From Hyalella azteca (Eukaryota; Arthropoda; Malacostraca; Amphipoda; Hyalellidae), in the NCBI RefSeq assembly GCF_000764305.2, contig NW_025940676.1, positions 62,001 to 126,000 on the forward strand: DNA of 64,000 bases, given 5' to 3'. The position numbers and the translations under genes are program-made. Positions 1-14,200 of the stretch are shown here, in pieces. The notes below the pieces were generated by a model that worked only from the letters and a program-made list of their open reading frames with translations, searched no databases and had not been told where the DNA came from. The first letter of the stretch is position 1, and each line of letters opens with the position of its first letter.

Positions 1-1470
1 GAAGTGTGACCATTGCTGTCACGGATGACGAAATTGCACCGTGTAAATATTTTACCAAACGGTACATCTCATCGAACTAAAAACACGTTTTCAGCGTGCA
101 ATGCATTGGATAGAAAAGGATGTCAATATTGTTTGTAACAAAGAAGCCCATTAAAATGCATCTCAGGCTACCAATCAAGGTTAATTTCTTGCTCTGCAGG
201 TTAGCTGCTCTTGTCGCATTGCATATCACTAAATGATTACTGATAATGTTGTCATGTCAAGAAAGACTCGCCGGAGTTAATGTCATTGTCGACAATTAGC
301 CACTAAATTCGACGCCGGTAAGGGGATGAAAAGTAAACGATACAAGTTGGCTAAAAAAAGCATGTCGCGTTTATTGAAACACAAGTTAAGGACCAGCATT
401 AAAATTTGGAAATGAATTCCCAAGGATAATGTCGAGAGTATGACTATACTTCAAGTATAAATTATCTAAACTATATCTGAACTTAGTTAATTACAGCGTA
501 AACTAATTCAGAGATTGCATCAGAAGGTTCTTCTCACGTGCCAGTCAGCAGACTCTTCTCTGTTAGGCATTAGACTCACTAAATAAAGTTGCAAGTGGCT
601 GAATGGTTTTATGATTACAATAATAATAATTTTAATAAAGTACCAAGTGTTAGCTGAATAGTGTTTACAATAATAATAATTATAAATAAGTAGCAAGTGC
701 GGACTGAATAGTTTTATAATAAATTTTTATCTATAACAAAAGCTTAAACAACCAAATAATCGAAAATTATTCCATGCAGTTCATAATGTTCTAATGATGA
801 ATGTGAATACATTAGCTTATTCACCTGGTTATATCTAACAACAAGCGATAAGGTCGCAATCAATCAGAAACCGTAGTGACGCGAGGGCTGCGAGAATGCA
901 TGGTTAAGATCGTAACGAAAACCACGACATCGATACACTATATCAGTTTATACTGGGTGGCTATGAATATTATTAATACTGTTGTTTGTTGATACTATGA
1001 ATATTGCAAGTGTTGACAACTCAGTGGAAAAGATTTGCATATAAATTACTCTGGGAGTGATCATAAAGCAACGAGTTATCGGTAGTAAGCTTAATTTAAA
1101 TTGTAATCCTAGAGCACCAAAGGCTCTCTCATATCTGTTCAGATTGAGAGTTTAGACGGAAATTCTTCAAATTGATCAGATCTTCAGGTACTACAATCGA
1201 GTATTGATACTTGAAGTATATAGTTAAGATTTACATCACTATTAATAACTCAGACTGAAACTAAGTTTCGGTTTCGCAAATTTCTGCTCGTAACGGTGAG
1301 CATTTTTCAAAATTTTATTTGACAATTCCTCTATCATACATTAACTATTAATTTACAGGCTAATGACCGATGAGTCATATGTACTTTTACAAAAATAACT
1401 ATTCCCAAACACCCTTACTTAATTAAATTTTCCTCTCTAATGAGCATGGCAGTTCTCAACCAGGCATGCT
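1..1470. other. AT-rich flank without recognised gene
   Basis: No coding exon or transposon protein is recognised. A short direct repeat containing AATAATAATTTTAATAAAGTA-like sequence occurs twice around 610-710. The segment lies 3' of the ACOX gene. Confidence 0.4.
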
Positions 1471-2060
1471 TCGATTCATGTCTTCTTTGCCTGGTCTTGC
1501 AAACTTGAGAAACTTTCACTATATTAAGACTGGCAAGACTTGCTTTAACATGTCATTTGCCTAGTCCTGCAGACATGAGAAACTTCCACTATATGAAGAC
1601 TGACAAGACTTGCTTTAACATGTTCTTTGCCTATAATCTTGCAGACTCGCGAAACTTCCACTATATAAAGACTGGCAAGACTGGCTTTAACATGTTATTT
1701 GCCTGGTGTTGCAGACTTGGGAAACTTCCACTATATAAAGACTGACAAGACTGGCTTTAACATGTTATTTGCCTGGTCTTGCAGACTTGGGAAACTTCCA
1801 CTATATAAAGACTGACAAGACTTGCTTTAACCTGCTCTTTCTCTGGTCTTGCAAACTTCCAGTACATAAAGACTGGCAAGACTTGCTTTAACACGTCATT
1901 TGCCTGGTCTTACAGACTTGAGAGACTACAGCGCTAGCGTTACTCAGAGTTCGCCCTGGTTGTCGGTGACGTTGTAGGCGACCTACATAAAGACCGGCAA
2001 GACTTGCTTTAACATGTTCTTCGCCTAGTCTTACAGACGTGAGAGACTACAACCCTAACG
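1470..2060. repeat. About 80-bp tandem repeat 3' of ACOX
   Basis: Roughly seven units each contain GCCTGGTCTTGCAGACTTG and ACTATATAAAGACTG. Two right-hand units incorporate the terminal codons and stop of the ACOX gene, so the array has captured exon sequence. Confidence 0.85.
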
Positions 2061-2065
2061 TTTGC

Positions 2066-2218
2066 TCAGAGTTCGCCCTGGTTGTCGGTGACGTTGTAGG
2101 CGACCCAGTCGCGCGCGATGGGGGCGCTCAGCATAGAGTCCGGGATGGCGAAGGCCTCGGTGAGCGGCAGCGCTTGAGCTGACAGCTCGGCGCACAGAGA
2201 CCGAGACCCCTCCACCAA
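2066..2218 (-). CDS. ACOX: ACOX coding exon 13 (residues 583-632) and stop
   Basis: Encodes [20 protein letters not shown] then [14 protein letters not shown] and TGA. The last 40 or so coding bases with the stop codon are repeated downstream at about 1946-1983, inside the tandem array that occupies the 3' flank. No typical peroxisomal tripeptide ends the protein. Confidence 0.92.
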   Translation of the reverse strand: MVEGSRSLCAELSAQALPLTEAFAIPDSMLSAPIARDWVAYNVTDNQGEL

Positions 2219-5200
2219 CTGCAGCAATAATACCAATAAAGTTAATCATAAATTGTAGTACTTTTACAAATAAATGATTTTTAATACTTTTATTTATAGT
2301 CAAAATTGTGATAATTTGTAATACCAAAATTTAAATATTATGTCAAAATTGTAATACCAATATAGTCAAAATTGTCGTACCAATATAGTAAAAATTGTAA
2401 TACTTTTAAATTTAAATGACAAGTTAATGTCTAATAAAGTTCGCGAGAAAGTATTCATTTATTGGACAATCGGCTGCTGATAGGGCCACCATGAAATGGC
2501 CCATACAATATTAGTTCTTGTTGCCGCAGATAATTTCGGTGAGAGCGCAGGTATGAGGCACGAATTTAACAATAACAAGCCAGCCATGAAATTATAATGT
2601 TAACTACAATCCAGACCAAAGAGCTGTCACACTGACCTGCTGGTACTGCTCTGCACTGAGCAGTCCGCTGCAGAGGAAGAAGGCAGGGTCCTGCTCGAGG
2701 AAGTTGATGGCGTAGAGGCGGTAGAGCTGAGGCAGTACCGCCGCTAGAGACGGTTCACTTTTCTGCGTCACTGAGAAGAACTGCGAGACGCAATGAACTT
2801 CTTACTATTGGGTTAAATATTTTTTATTTCTTGTCTCTTTAGGAAACTCAAATATCGGTTTTATTTGTTGTCTCTTTAGGAAACTCAAATATCGGTTAGG
2901 TTCGCGAGGGTTCACTTTTCTGCGTCACTGAGAAGAACTGCGAGACGCAATGAGCTTCTTACTATTGGGTTAAATATTTTTTTATTTGTTCTCTCTTTGG
3001 GAAACTCAAACTAAGGTTAGGTTCAAAAGTCTGGTATGTGGCCAGAGAAATAATTTCTCCGACAGATGTTAATCGAATTTTTTCCCGCAAATAGATACAA
3101 CAGTCCAACTCATATAGACCCAAAACATAACCACGAGCTCGTTCCCTACTCAGTTACTGGATATGTTAACGTATTTATACAGTAGCCTGCAGAGCTGACC
3201 TGCTCAGCGACGGTTACCTACTCAGTTACTGGATAAGTTAACGTATTTATACAGTAGCCTGCAGAGCTGACCTGCTCAGCGACGGTTACCAACTCAGTTA
3301 CTGGATATGTTAACGTATTTATACAGTAGCCTGCAGGGCTGACCTGCTCAGCGACGGTTACCTACTCAGTTACTGGATAAGTTAACGTATTTATACAGTA
3401 GCCTGCAGAGCTGACCTGCTCAGCGACGGTTACCAACTCAGTTACTGGATATGTTAACGTATTTATACAGTAGCCTGCAGGGCTGACCTGCTCAGCGACG
3501 GTTACCAACTCAGTTACTGGATAAGTTAGCGTATTTATACATTAGCCTGCAGGCTGACCTGCTCAGCGACGGTTACCAACTCAGTTACTGGATAAGTTAG
3601 CGTATTTATACATTAGCCTGCAGGGCTGACCTGCTCAGCGACGAGGCGCTCAGCGTAGGCCCTGGCAGCGGCCTGCACGAGGTCGCTCTCCCGCAGCATC
3701 CACGTCTCGAAGACGCCGCTCTTGCCCGCTGCTGCCATCTTCTTGCCAAGCTCCTGATGGAGGGATATTTTTATAATTTTAGATACTTTATTTTATTTTA
3801 ATATTTTAAAACTTCTTGCCAAGCTCATGATGGGGCGGGATATTTTTATAATTTTTAATATTTTATATAATTTTTTATTTTATTTTAATATTTTAAAACT
3901 TCTTGCCAAGCTGCCAAGCTCCTGGCGGCATGGCGGGGCAAACGAACGTTAAAGCTCTATAGAGACAAGCGTGCTTATAAGCCATCAATGGTCGACAGAA
4001 GTATTTCAAAGTCAAGCAAGGAATTATAAAATATACTATTAATATATTTATTATTATCATAGTATACTATTATGGGAATTATTATAAGCCATCAATGGTC
4101 GACAGAAGTATTTCAAAGTCAAGCAAGCAATTATATAATATAACATTAATATATTTATTGTCATCGTACTATACTATTATAGTTATTATTATATACTATT
4201 TCAGTTAATTGATGGTAATCAAGGGATAAAGGATGAGGCTTATCCAAAAATAATGTATCTAGGAAAGAACAATTGTTCATCGGGTTAACGAAGTCATGCG
4301 ATCAGCTGAGATCTTCAATATCAGAGGCTCTCACTGGTAAAGTCAGTAAGTGGAGTAAACCAATAATATTAGGTAGACTTCAGTAAATCCGAAACGCCAT
4401 CAGGTGGCACGTAGACACTTCAACTTTTTTCAGCAAAAATTGACACAATTATTTATTAATGAAGATTTTCAGCTGAGTAGAGATCTATTTTAAAGACTAA
4501 AAAGTTGTGAATTTATAGTAAATATAGTTGCGCTTAAGTTTTTATTGCGCAAGACTAAAAATTTGCGCTTTTATAGTAACTATAGTTGTACGTAAGTTTA
4601 TACGGCGTCTCAGGAAGAGCTAGGTTACCATAATCATGATAATATCCATGATGATATCCTAATCCATAATAATCACGCCGCTCTACAGACTATTGGTACA
4701 ACTGCCTCATGATTAAAGTTGTGCGTTTACGGTACGTAAATATACCAGTTGTACGTAAGTTGATATCGCATCTCAGGGCAGACCATGGGCTAATCCATAA
4801 TAATCATGCCGCTCTACAGGCATGATAATTCCATTATCCGTTGGCACAATTGCCTAGGAAGGTCGTACCGTGAAGAGTTTGTTTAACGCTCTACAGACAG
4901 ACATGAACGCTCTACAGACAGACATGAACGCTCTACAGACTGAATACTGAACGCTCTACAGACATGAACGCTCTACAGACATGATTATTCCATTATCCAT
5001 TGGCACAATTGCCTAGGAAGACCGTACCGTGAAGAGTTTGTTTAACGCTCTACAGACAGACATGAAGGCTCTATAGACTGAATACTGAACGCTCTACAGA
5101 CATGATAATTCCATTATCCATTGGCACAATTGCCTAGGAAGACCGTACCGTGAAGAGTTTGTTCTCGCGCTGTGCGAGGAGGTCCAACAGACCGCATCCC

Positions 5201-8200
5201 GTGTCCGTGGCCGCCGGTCTGAACGCGGCCAGTCGCTCCTTGGCCACCTTCTGCATGAGGACCGAGCTGTCGCCCTCAGCGGTCACGCCCGCGTGGGCCA
5301 GCCCGATGAACGTGCCAAATCTGAGGGGAGATCAAGATAAGATAATGAGAATAATATGTTTGCATTATAATATATATTATACAGCGAATTATGCAAGTAT
5401 ATGTATTATACATATAGATATGTGTAATACATATATGTATATGTATTATACATATGATATGAATATGTATTATACATATACATATTATATAATATGTATA
5501 TGTGATATATCATATATAATATACATTTATTCTAAAAATATATTATAATAAATTATAAGATGCTATAATAAGAACTTTGCAAGCAAAACGCCCGCCTTAA
5601 TTCGCCAAGACTGATTTGCATATTATTGTGGTTCACGATCAAGAATTAAAATGGGAGGAGAAGCGAGAATGTCGCAGTGCGTATTAATTAAGTGAGGCGC
5701 AGAATGCTCATTCAAATTCAATCTCTTCAGATCGGAAATAAGATTTTGCAATACAATATTGAAATTAGAAGCAACAAATGATTAAAAGCCAGTCGCCAAG
5801 AATGATTGCTTAGTGAGATATGACACTTGATCCATTTATTTATAGAATGTAGGCATACAAAAACTTGCCTATATGGAGATACTCGAGGTCACGCAGAAGT
5901 TCGTCTTTCCTTCAATTTTATCATGAAAATTTTAAATGGAAATTAATTAATTAGCAACAAAGAGCGGACACGTATTAGACATCGGATGCATTGCAGCATG
6001 TAAAAAAGTCTGGTGGAATTTAATTCAATTAGTTTATTTTTCATTAATTTTTAATATTCTCCCCTTCTGGCCGGTCTCAAGTCAAACCTAAAGAAGAATA
6101 ATTGATGAAAAATCTCCAGATTTTCCTCCACTATTCTTACCGCAGGAAGCTCTCACTCTCTGGAACTTACATTCTACTGGTCTACCGCCACAGCAGCTAA
6201 GTAGATCTGGCCGCAGCCATGTTCTCATCCGTACTGGTCTTCATGGTGGCTCGACGAGAGAATTTTTTACTTACCTGAAGCTTTGACGTACGTTCTTTCA
6301 TGGTTGAACTATATAAGGTTGAACAGTTCTCCCATGGTTGAACTATACAAGATTGACCCACGAGAAGTTCCGTCTTTCAGTTCAGCTCTCTTGTTACGTC
6401 ACTGAGATCGAGAAACGTAAACAATCCCGTCATTCCCATGACGGATTGGTTGACTGGTTTGATCGCATTTCGGTGATTGGTTAATGCCCATGACGTCACT
6501 GAGATTGGTGACGTCGTCACAGGCGAACAACAAACTACATCCGCAAAAATTAGCTTCTCATGGGTCAACCGGTCAACCTTATTCTAGTTCAACCATGGGT
6601 TATCCTGCGCCACAGCTGCGGCATGAGGTTGTGATCCCCCGCACCAAGTCCGGGAGACGTCAGATGTATGGCTTGTTTCTGGCCAGAGATTTGCTAGCCT
6701 CGTTCCCAGCCAAATTTTTAATCTGGAACATCCTTCAGGACTGAACCGTTTATTATTCTTGAATTCCACCGATTTTTTCCTTTTACTGTTGTTTACTTGA
6801 TATCATTATTCTAAGATTTCTATGATAATTGATATTGCATTTTAAGTTTGGTTTGCCTGCAGGTTGGATGTTTGAGATGCCATGGATGAGCGAGCCAGCC
6901 ATGATATTCTCCTTACATTGATCCCATGCCCCTAAGGGGATCAGGCGAGTCCCTTCTTATAACGCTCCTCCTCAAATGAAGCAGAGGGAGGAGGGATTCT
7001 CCTTGGAGCTTGAAATAAAGTATGTTCAGGTTTTTCGTAGTTAATCCTTTCGTATTTTCCTCGAACGTTGATTTAGTATGGGAATTTACTATAGGCGGAG
7101 ATTCGCAGTGTCATCTTCATTATGAATTCAATTCAGCTTTTTCTAAACAGCACGACCAATTTTGGATGCTGCATTGGTACAGAAATATTTACTGAAAGTA
7201 GTTCACATTGATGAGAGGCCGTCACCTCAGAAGGGCAAACTGGCCACCACGCACCTGTTGCAGGAGAGGAAGCCCTGGCCACCACGCACCTGTTGCAGGA
7301 GAGGAAGCCCTGGCCGCCGCTGCGTTCCCTGCAGACGGTGGCAGTGCGCTCGAGGTGCCACGCCGCCAGAGGTTTGATGGCACAGCACTTCGTGACCACA
7401 GACGCGTGCTCGCTGCCGTCGCTAGGCTGCTCCGCCCAACACCGCTGACCGGCAGGGGTGGTAATGGTGGTTAATAGATTTAATGGTGGGTAATACATTT
7501 ATGGTCTGATCCTCAACAACTGATGTTGGGAAATTAATGGCATTGTTCTGAACTTTTTTGTTGAATATTCGATGTATCAACTCTATAATTAAAAGTTGTT
7601 GAGAAAAATTCGGCACGGGCAACATAATATGAAGCTGCAATACCAAGAAGCGGGACCTCATATTAGACCTCAGTCTATTCTATTATAGAATACTTTCAAT
7701 GAATTATATTTCTCTTTGCCGTCTTGATTCTTATACTCGAACTGAGCTCCTAACAAGTTCCCTTTACGCTGCCAATATCAATTTATACACATACGTACTG
7801 TATCATAATGGCGCTGAGATAAACTTGTTATTCAAACCCTATAAATCACTTTCTCTCTCTCTCTAATCAGCAAATGATATTCGTGTTGCTAAGTATTCGA
7901 GAACGAGTGATGACTTGCCCCATACTAGACCATCACTTGCCCCCACACATCACCTTATGACCTTATGATGAGTTCGGGACTTCCTTGTCCCCGGTCTAGC
8001 TGATGCTCCGCCTCCGTCTCCGAGACGTCGCTAGGCAGGTCACCCCGCCCTCGGGTCCCGGATGTAACGTTGGACGTGTTCCGTCTATTTGCCCTCCTTT
8101 GGGCCAGCTGATGCAAGATGCTGTTGCTTGTTACTTGCTGAGGGTAGTTTCCCATTACTGGACAGTCTGGGATCTTTCTCAACCACTTGTCCAGTTGTCT

Positions 8201-11200
8201 CTTGAATGTTGCAAGGGTAAACTCCCCTCCTCTCAGCGCTTTTGGCAAGGCATTAAAGAGCCTCGGTCCTACCACGGACAGTGATCCCTCACGGAGAGTC
8301 TGTACTCTGGCCGCGGCTTAGTTATTAAATGGGGGAATCCTGCACAGTCTCCCGCTCCTCTCGTTGTAATATGTCACTATTTTGGAGATCTCACTTACAA
8401 AGTTGGGAGCCAGTCCGGTTCATCTTCCAAGTGTACAGTATGATATGCCTTTCTCTTCTGTTCTCCAATGAGTACACTCAGTACAGTCCCAGTTGTTTCA
8501 GCTTTTCCCAGTAGTTCAGGTACAGCTCCCTCATGCCGCTGATCCTGTACGTGAAGGTCCGCTGCACTGCCTCCAGTTTTCGCACCGCACCCGCCTTGAG
8601 TGACGACCAAAGCTGGCAGCAATACTCAAGATTGGGGAGCACGAGGGCTCTGAAGAGTCTAATCATTGGTGCTGCTTCTCTCGTTCGAAATGTCCGCCAT
8701 ATCCACCCCATTCGTTGCCGGCTGCGCGCGACTATTTCCTCGAAATGGGCATCGAACATGGCTTCAGTACTCATCAATACTCCGAGATCTCGAACTAGTT
8801 GCTTCACCTCAATTTCTGTGCCATCTGATGCCAAGTAGCGATGTGGCATCCCGATCTCTGCGCGGTCTCTGTATCTCATTACTTCGAACTTGGTGCCGTT
8901 GAACTGCATATTGTTCACTAGGGCCCAATCGGAGATTGTCGACAAATCATCCGGTAACCTCTCGCAGTCTAGGTACTGGTTCCACATTAGACCCTTGACT
9001 TGTCGTCCCACATTAGACCCCCTGACTTGTCCCGCACTAGACCCCCTGACTTGTCCCACAAAAGACCCCCTGACTTGTCCCGCACTAGACCCCCTGACTT
9101 GTCCCGCACTAGACACCCTGACTTGTCCCGCACTAGACACCCTGACTTGTCCCACAAAAGACCCCCAACTTGTCCCGCACTAGACCCCCTTGACGTGTCC
9201 CACAAAAGACCCCCTGACTTGTCCCACAAAGACCCCCTGACTTGTGGGACAAGTCAGGGGGTCTTTTGTTGGGTCTTATCCCAGACCCCCTGACTAGGCC
9301 TCCCTGCAATGCTATTCATTGCAGCAGAAGCAGACATGCTGTGCTATTTATTGTACTAAATGCAAACATTGCACTTAATGCGGCAAGACTGCGCACTCGT
9401 GCCTTACCTTGACGTAGTCCAGGCCGATGTTGATGGCGTAGGTGCGGGCGGCAAGACTGCGCACTCGTGCCCTACCTTGACGTAGTCCACACCGATGTTG
9501 ATGGCGTAGGTGCGGGCGGCAAGACTGCGCACTCATGCCCTACCTTGACGTAGTCCAGGCCGATGTTGATGGCGTAGGTGCGGGCGAGGAGCGGCAGGAG
9601 GGCGCGCTGCTGCAACTGGTACTGCAGGATCGCGGTGTCCGAGCGGCCGGTCGCCCCTGCAAATAGCTATAGTTATATGAGACCGTCCAGTCCACACGAG
9701 ACCGTCCCGTCCACACGAGACCGTCACGTCCACACGAGACCTTCACGTTCACACGAGACCGTCCCGTCCACACGAGACTACCTGTACTCTTCACTCACAA
9801 AACTATACCTTTAGTCTATCGACGCCTACTGAAGTGTTATCAAGACATTGGAGACGAATAACATTGACGGCCAGGATCAGCAGTGGACAGAGGACCCAGC
9901 AGAAGTGACAAACTGATTTCATTCAGTGTGATAAGTAAGGCTTATGACAAGTTGGGCTGATCAATTTAGTAGGGCAAGAATTTAGATGTCTTTCTCTTGG
10001 AAAGGAAGCATGGCTAAGGTATTACTATACACGTTCAAGAATACACGTTTCAAAGGAAATACGTTAGTACACGTTTATAAAACAAATTAGTACACGTTTA
10101 CATAGATAATACACGTTTCAAGATCCTATGATCTTTGTTGAGCGTTTCATTTGGACATTTACTATATTTAGATGGAAGCAACCATGCCGTTATTTGTCTT
10201 CTCAACCGATTTTTTTATGTTATAATTAAGTGGACTGAAAATTTTAGAACTTCCCGAACATCTTCTTGATGCAACTGCATGAGGTTTCGAGAAGCAACGT
10301 TCACAAACAGGTAACAAGAAATTAAATTTGCCAGCGTCGAGTTGTAGGGTTAGACTCCACAGTTTATCTCGCAGAATATTCGTGTTAAAAGGATTCTATT
10401 TGCCGATGACGAAAGCCACTTCGAATAAATTTACACACATAAAACTTTTGATCACAACTACGTAATCGGAAAAGAATGTGTTAGAAGATCAAAGAAATTT
10501 TAGCTGCACACTCGAGCAAAGTCAGAAAATACGTCAAATTTGATAATATTAAATAATTTTGACATCTGGAAAGAACACATCGAACTGAGTTGGAAACATT
10601 TGCAGGTTACATACGAGAAAATACATCGAATATAATTGTAGCAAAATAAATATTAATATAAAAGGGTGATTTATTCGAAAGTAATGGCTCAGGAAGAAGC
10701 TTAGAAAGTAATGGCTCATGAAGAAGTTAAGAAAGTAATGACTCAGGATGAAGTTTAGAAAGTAATAGTGTGCAGAAAGGAAGAAAATGTAGTAAAAGTA
10801 ATAGTGTGCAGAAAGGAAGAAAGGAAGTGTGCAGAAACGTACCGACAGTGAGCCTGGTGGCGGCGTAGCGGACGGCGATGGCGAGGCAGGCTTTGCTGCC
10901 GCCCACCGCCATGCTCGAGATGCAGATGCGGCCCGACAGCAGCTGGTCCGCCACGCTCAGGAAGCGACCGCGGGCGCTGTGATAATCTCAATTCAAATAT
11001 ACAGTTCAAAGTATCGCACTTCTAGCCAGCATTAAGTCAATATAAGAGCTAAATTATTTATAAGGTAACTCCATTTTAATTCGTAACTTCATTTAAGAAA
11101 CGATTTTAATAAACAAGATGGAACAGAAACAAGATTCCATGCAATGCGGCGCCAATATTCAAGTTGGTTTTTCTGTACCACAGATTATTTTCCACCGCTA

Positions 11201-14200
11201 TCACGAAGGCAAATCCCATTAGAAATGAACGAAAATAAACTACGTCATTTTTAATGCATTTTTTGAAGTCAGCGACAAACTGAACGCAAATGAAATGTCC
11301 TCGACTCTGCCGAAGAAAAATGATAGGAGCCGCGGTTCAAGTGGAGGTCTAATGTACAGACGCTACGTTTTGATCTGCGCGGTCTGAAGACGGAATGAAA
11401 AGGTTGCAATTTTTAGAGCGTCCTAACGGTGCAGAGATATCTGTATATTTCGCTCGGTTTTGTGTGATATCATCATGGAGGAGATGCCAAGAATATTATT
11501 ACAGCGATCTACAGCGTGGAACAAGAGGCCAGATTTTGAATTAATAAGGCTATCGTGGTAAGAGATCAATTCAGAGAGTACCTCAACAATCAAAGGTAAA
11601 TCCTCGGTGAGATAAATTTATACCTTTTATCAATTAATGTTGTAATTAAATAAATTAATAAGGTGATTACATATAGGAAATTACTTTTTCTTAACTCTTC
11701 TGGTGGTTCGTTAACTGCAGACTTTCATTTTCGTCCATGCTATTTCTATACTCGCTTAGTGTCTCCTTATAATCTATAAATGTAGTAACAAATCAAAATA
11801 CCAGAAAGATGGCTAGTAAATTTTGCTTTCTCTGGCCCCAGATCGAATCGATGCAGTAATTGTAATTTTTGTCTATTCTTCACGGAAAACTCTTCTCTAG
11901 GAATCGACTTTTTTGCAACTACTTCACTATATACCGTTGCATTTATTTCTTTAAAAATGGAAACTAAACTCTCATAAGCCTCCCCCTTTTTATCCTTGTC
12001 ACTGCACTCCTTAGATTTGACACGCCAAATGCATGGGGAAATTTCATATAATGCAATAAGATCGGTAAGAAACTCCCGAAAACATTGCCGAAGGTCAGCC
12101 ATTGTCGCCTGACGAATGTCAGCCATTGTTGCATCTGGACCGACGCTTGTTCACCATGACCAAAAAATATAACTCAGTACTCACTGCAGTGAGTGACAGA
12201 GCGCATTTTCTCGTCGACGAAAACTTGAGGTCACGGACGGACGGACAGACGGACGGACAGACAGACAGACGGACATGGCGAGCACAATAGTGCATTTTTT
12301 CCATAAATGAGAAAATGCACTAAAAATATGGTTAAGTAACCTTAATTTCGCAAGTTAGTCAATTAAAATACTAGCAAAATAATCCTATCATGAATCAAGT
12401 ATGGCTTAAATTGAAGTTTCTGCGGTAATTACAGGCGGTGCTGACCTCTTGATTTGAGAATGGAACTGGCCGTCCTCGGTGATGTCGGAGTATCTGTTGA
12501 GGAGGTTGGTGCGAGGCACCCGCACGTTGTCGAAGAATAGCTTGGCGTTGTCGACGCCGTTGAGGCCCATCTTGTGCCCCATGTCCTCCACGCGCACACC
12601 AGCCATCACCTGCGTACAACAGCAGACATTCTCATGTCAGCAGACATTCTCATGTCAGCACATTCTCATGTCAGCACATTCTCATGTCAGTAGACATTCT
12701 CATTGACAATTCTAAACTTTAGTTTATTCAAACACAGCAAAAGAGCAAGAGAAGTGTTCACAATAGGAATGCTAGCAGAAGCTAAGTCTTTGTGTATCAT
12801 AGGCCAGGCAATTGACACTAAATATCAAACAGCATGTTGAAGCCAATTATATTTGTTAGAGTGAGACACAGGATATTGACTATTCGAATGAGCAGCAATG
12901 GGAGGAAAAAAATCATAGAAATGAATCATAAAGACACGCGCTGCCAGAAGTATCTCACGTACGCGTAATTGGTTGTCCCTGATGGGCACGAGGACCGCGT
13001 GGATGCCGCGTTCCTCGCCGCCGACGCGCAGTTGAGCAAACACGACCACGTGCTTCGCGTGCACCGCGCCGTTGGTGATCCAGTACTTCTGGGCCAGAGT
13101 GCTAGGCGTGTTCACAATCAGCTCGTCTGGCGGCAACGAACGAACGACTCGTGTATTAAAGATGCAAGACACACGGATATAAATGAACTGCATTTTAAAC
13201 AATATTCCGCGTCGAACAAGCAAGTCCAAGAGGTGGCAAACAAGCATAAGTCCAATTTAGGCGGCCAATAGAAAATTAGGACACAGTCGTGGAATCCCCA
13301 CTTGTGGACAAGTCGTACACGGCAGCGATACCCACCTGTTGACGGGTCGTACACGGCCGTGATCCCCCCCTGTAGACGGGTCGTACACGGCCGTGGTACC
13401 CACCTGTAGACGGGTTGTACACGGCCGTGGTACCCACCTGTAGACGGGTCGTATACGGACCTGTTGACGGGTCGTACACAGCCGTGGTCTCCATCTCGAC
13501 GGCGTTGTTGCCGTAGCCAAGCTCGGTGAGGCCAAAGCAGCCGACGTCGTCGAGGGAGTCGATGCCGGGCAGGAGAAGCGCGTGATGGCGCTCCGTGCCG
13601 AGCTTCAGCACCGTCCCACCAAACAGGTTGAACTGCGCCGCAGTGGTTGGTTAGGTACAGGTTGAACTGCGCCGCAGTGGTTGGTTAGGTACAGGTTGAA
13701 CTGCGCGCGGCACAGAAAGGTTAGGTACTTATAGATTAAACTGTACGCGTCAGGGATAGGATATAAAGGTAGAACTGCGCGTGGCTGGGGCAGGTTAGGC
13801 ACAGGTTAAACTGCGGCGGCAGGGGTTGATTAGGTACGGGAGGTTACGCGGCAAGGCCCAGTCTAAAATCTTGGCTGCGGCGCGCCTATAAGTACCGGCG
13901 TGGAGAGCGACAATAAGCGAGGAGCGGCAGATTTATCGATTCTCCCAAATCTCGGCGATATTGCTCTCGTGCGCTGGGATGAGACTTATGAGCCACACCG
14001 TGAGCATCGGCGAGTATAGTAATGTACACGATTATAACATGCAATGGTAATGAATTTTATAATATTGAATGTACCAAAGAAATAGTTGTGCTTTCAATTT
14101 TAATTATATATATGGCTAAGTTGCACTGTAATGCATCACACTACCGACTTCCAGTGAGACTGTAGCAAATTATAAGAATGTGCGGTTTGTAGGCATACAG

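Noticed and set aside
5150..5548. 132-codon plus frame
   Set aside because: It is the antisense shadow of ACOX exon 10 running into TATA-rich sequence.
8990..9290. CRISPR array
   Set aside because: Units are contiguous without unique spacers and the DNA is eukaryotic.
13621..13860. Telomere-like GGTTAGGT repeat
   Set aside because: Units are about 46 bp with an embedded exon head and splice acceptor, not a short telomeric unit.
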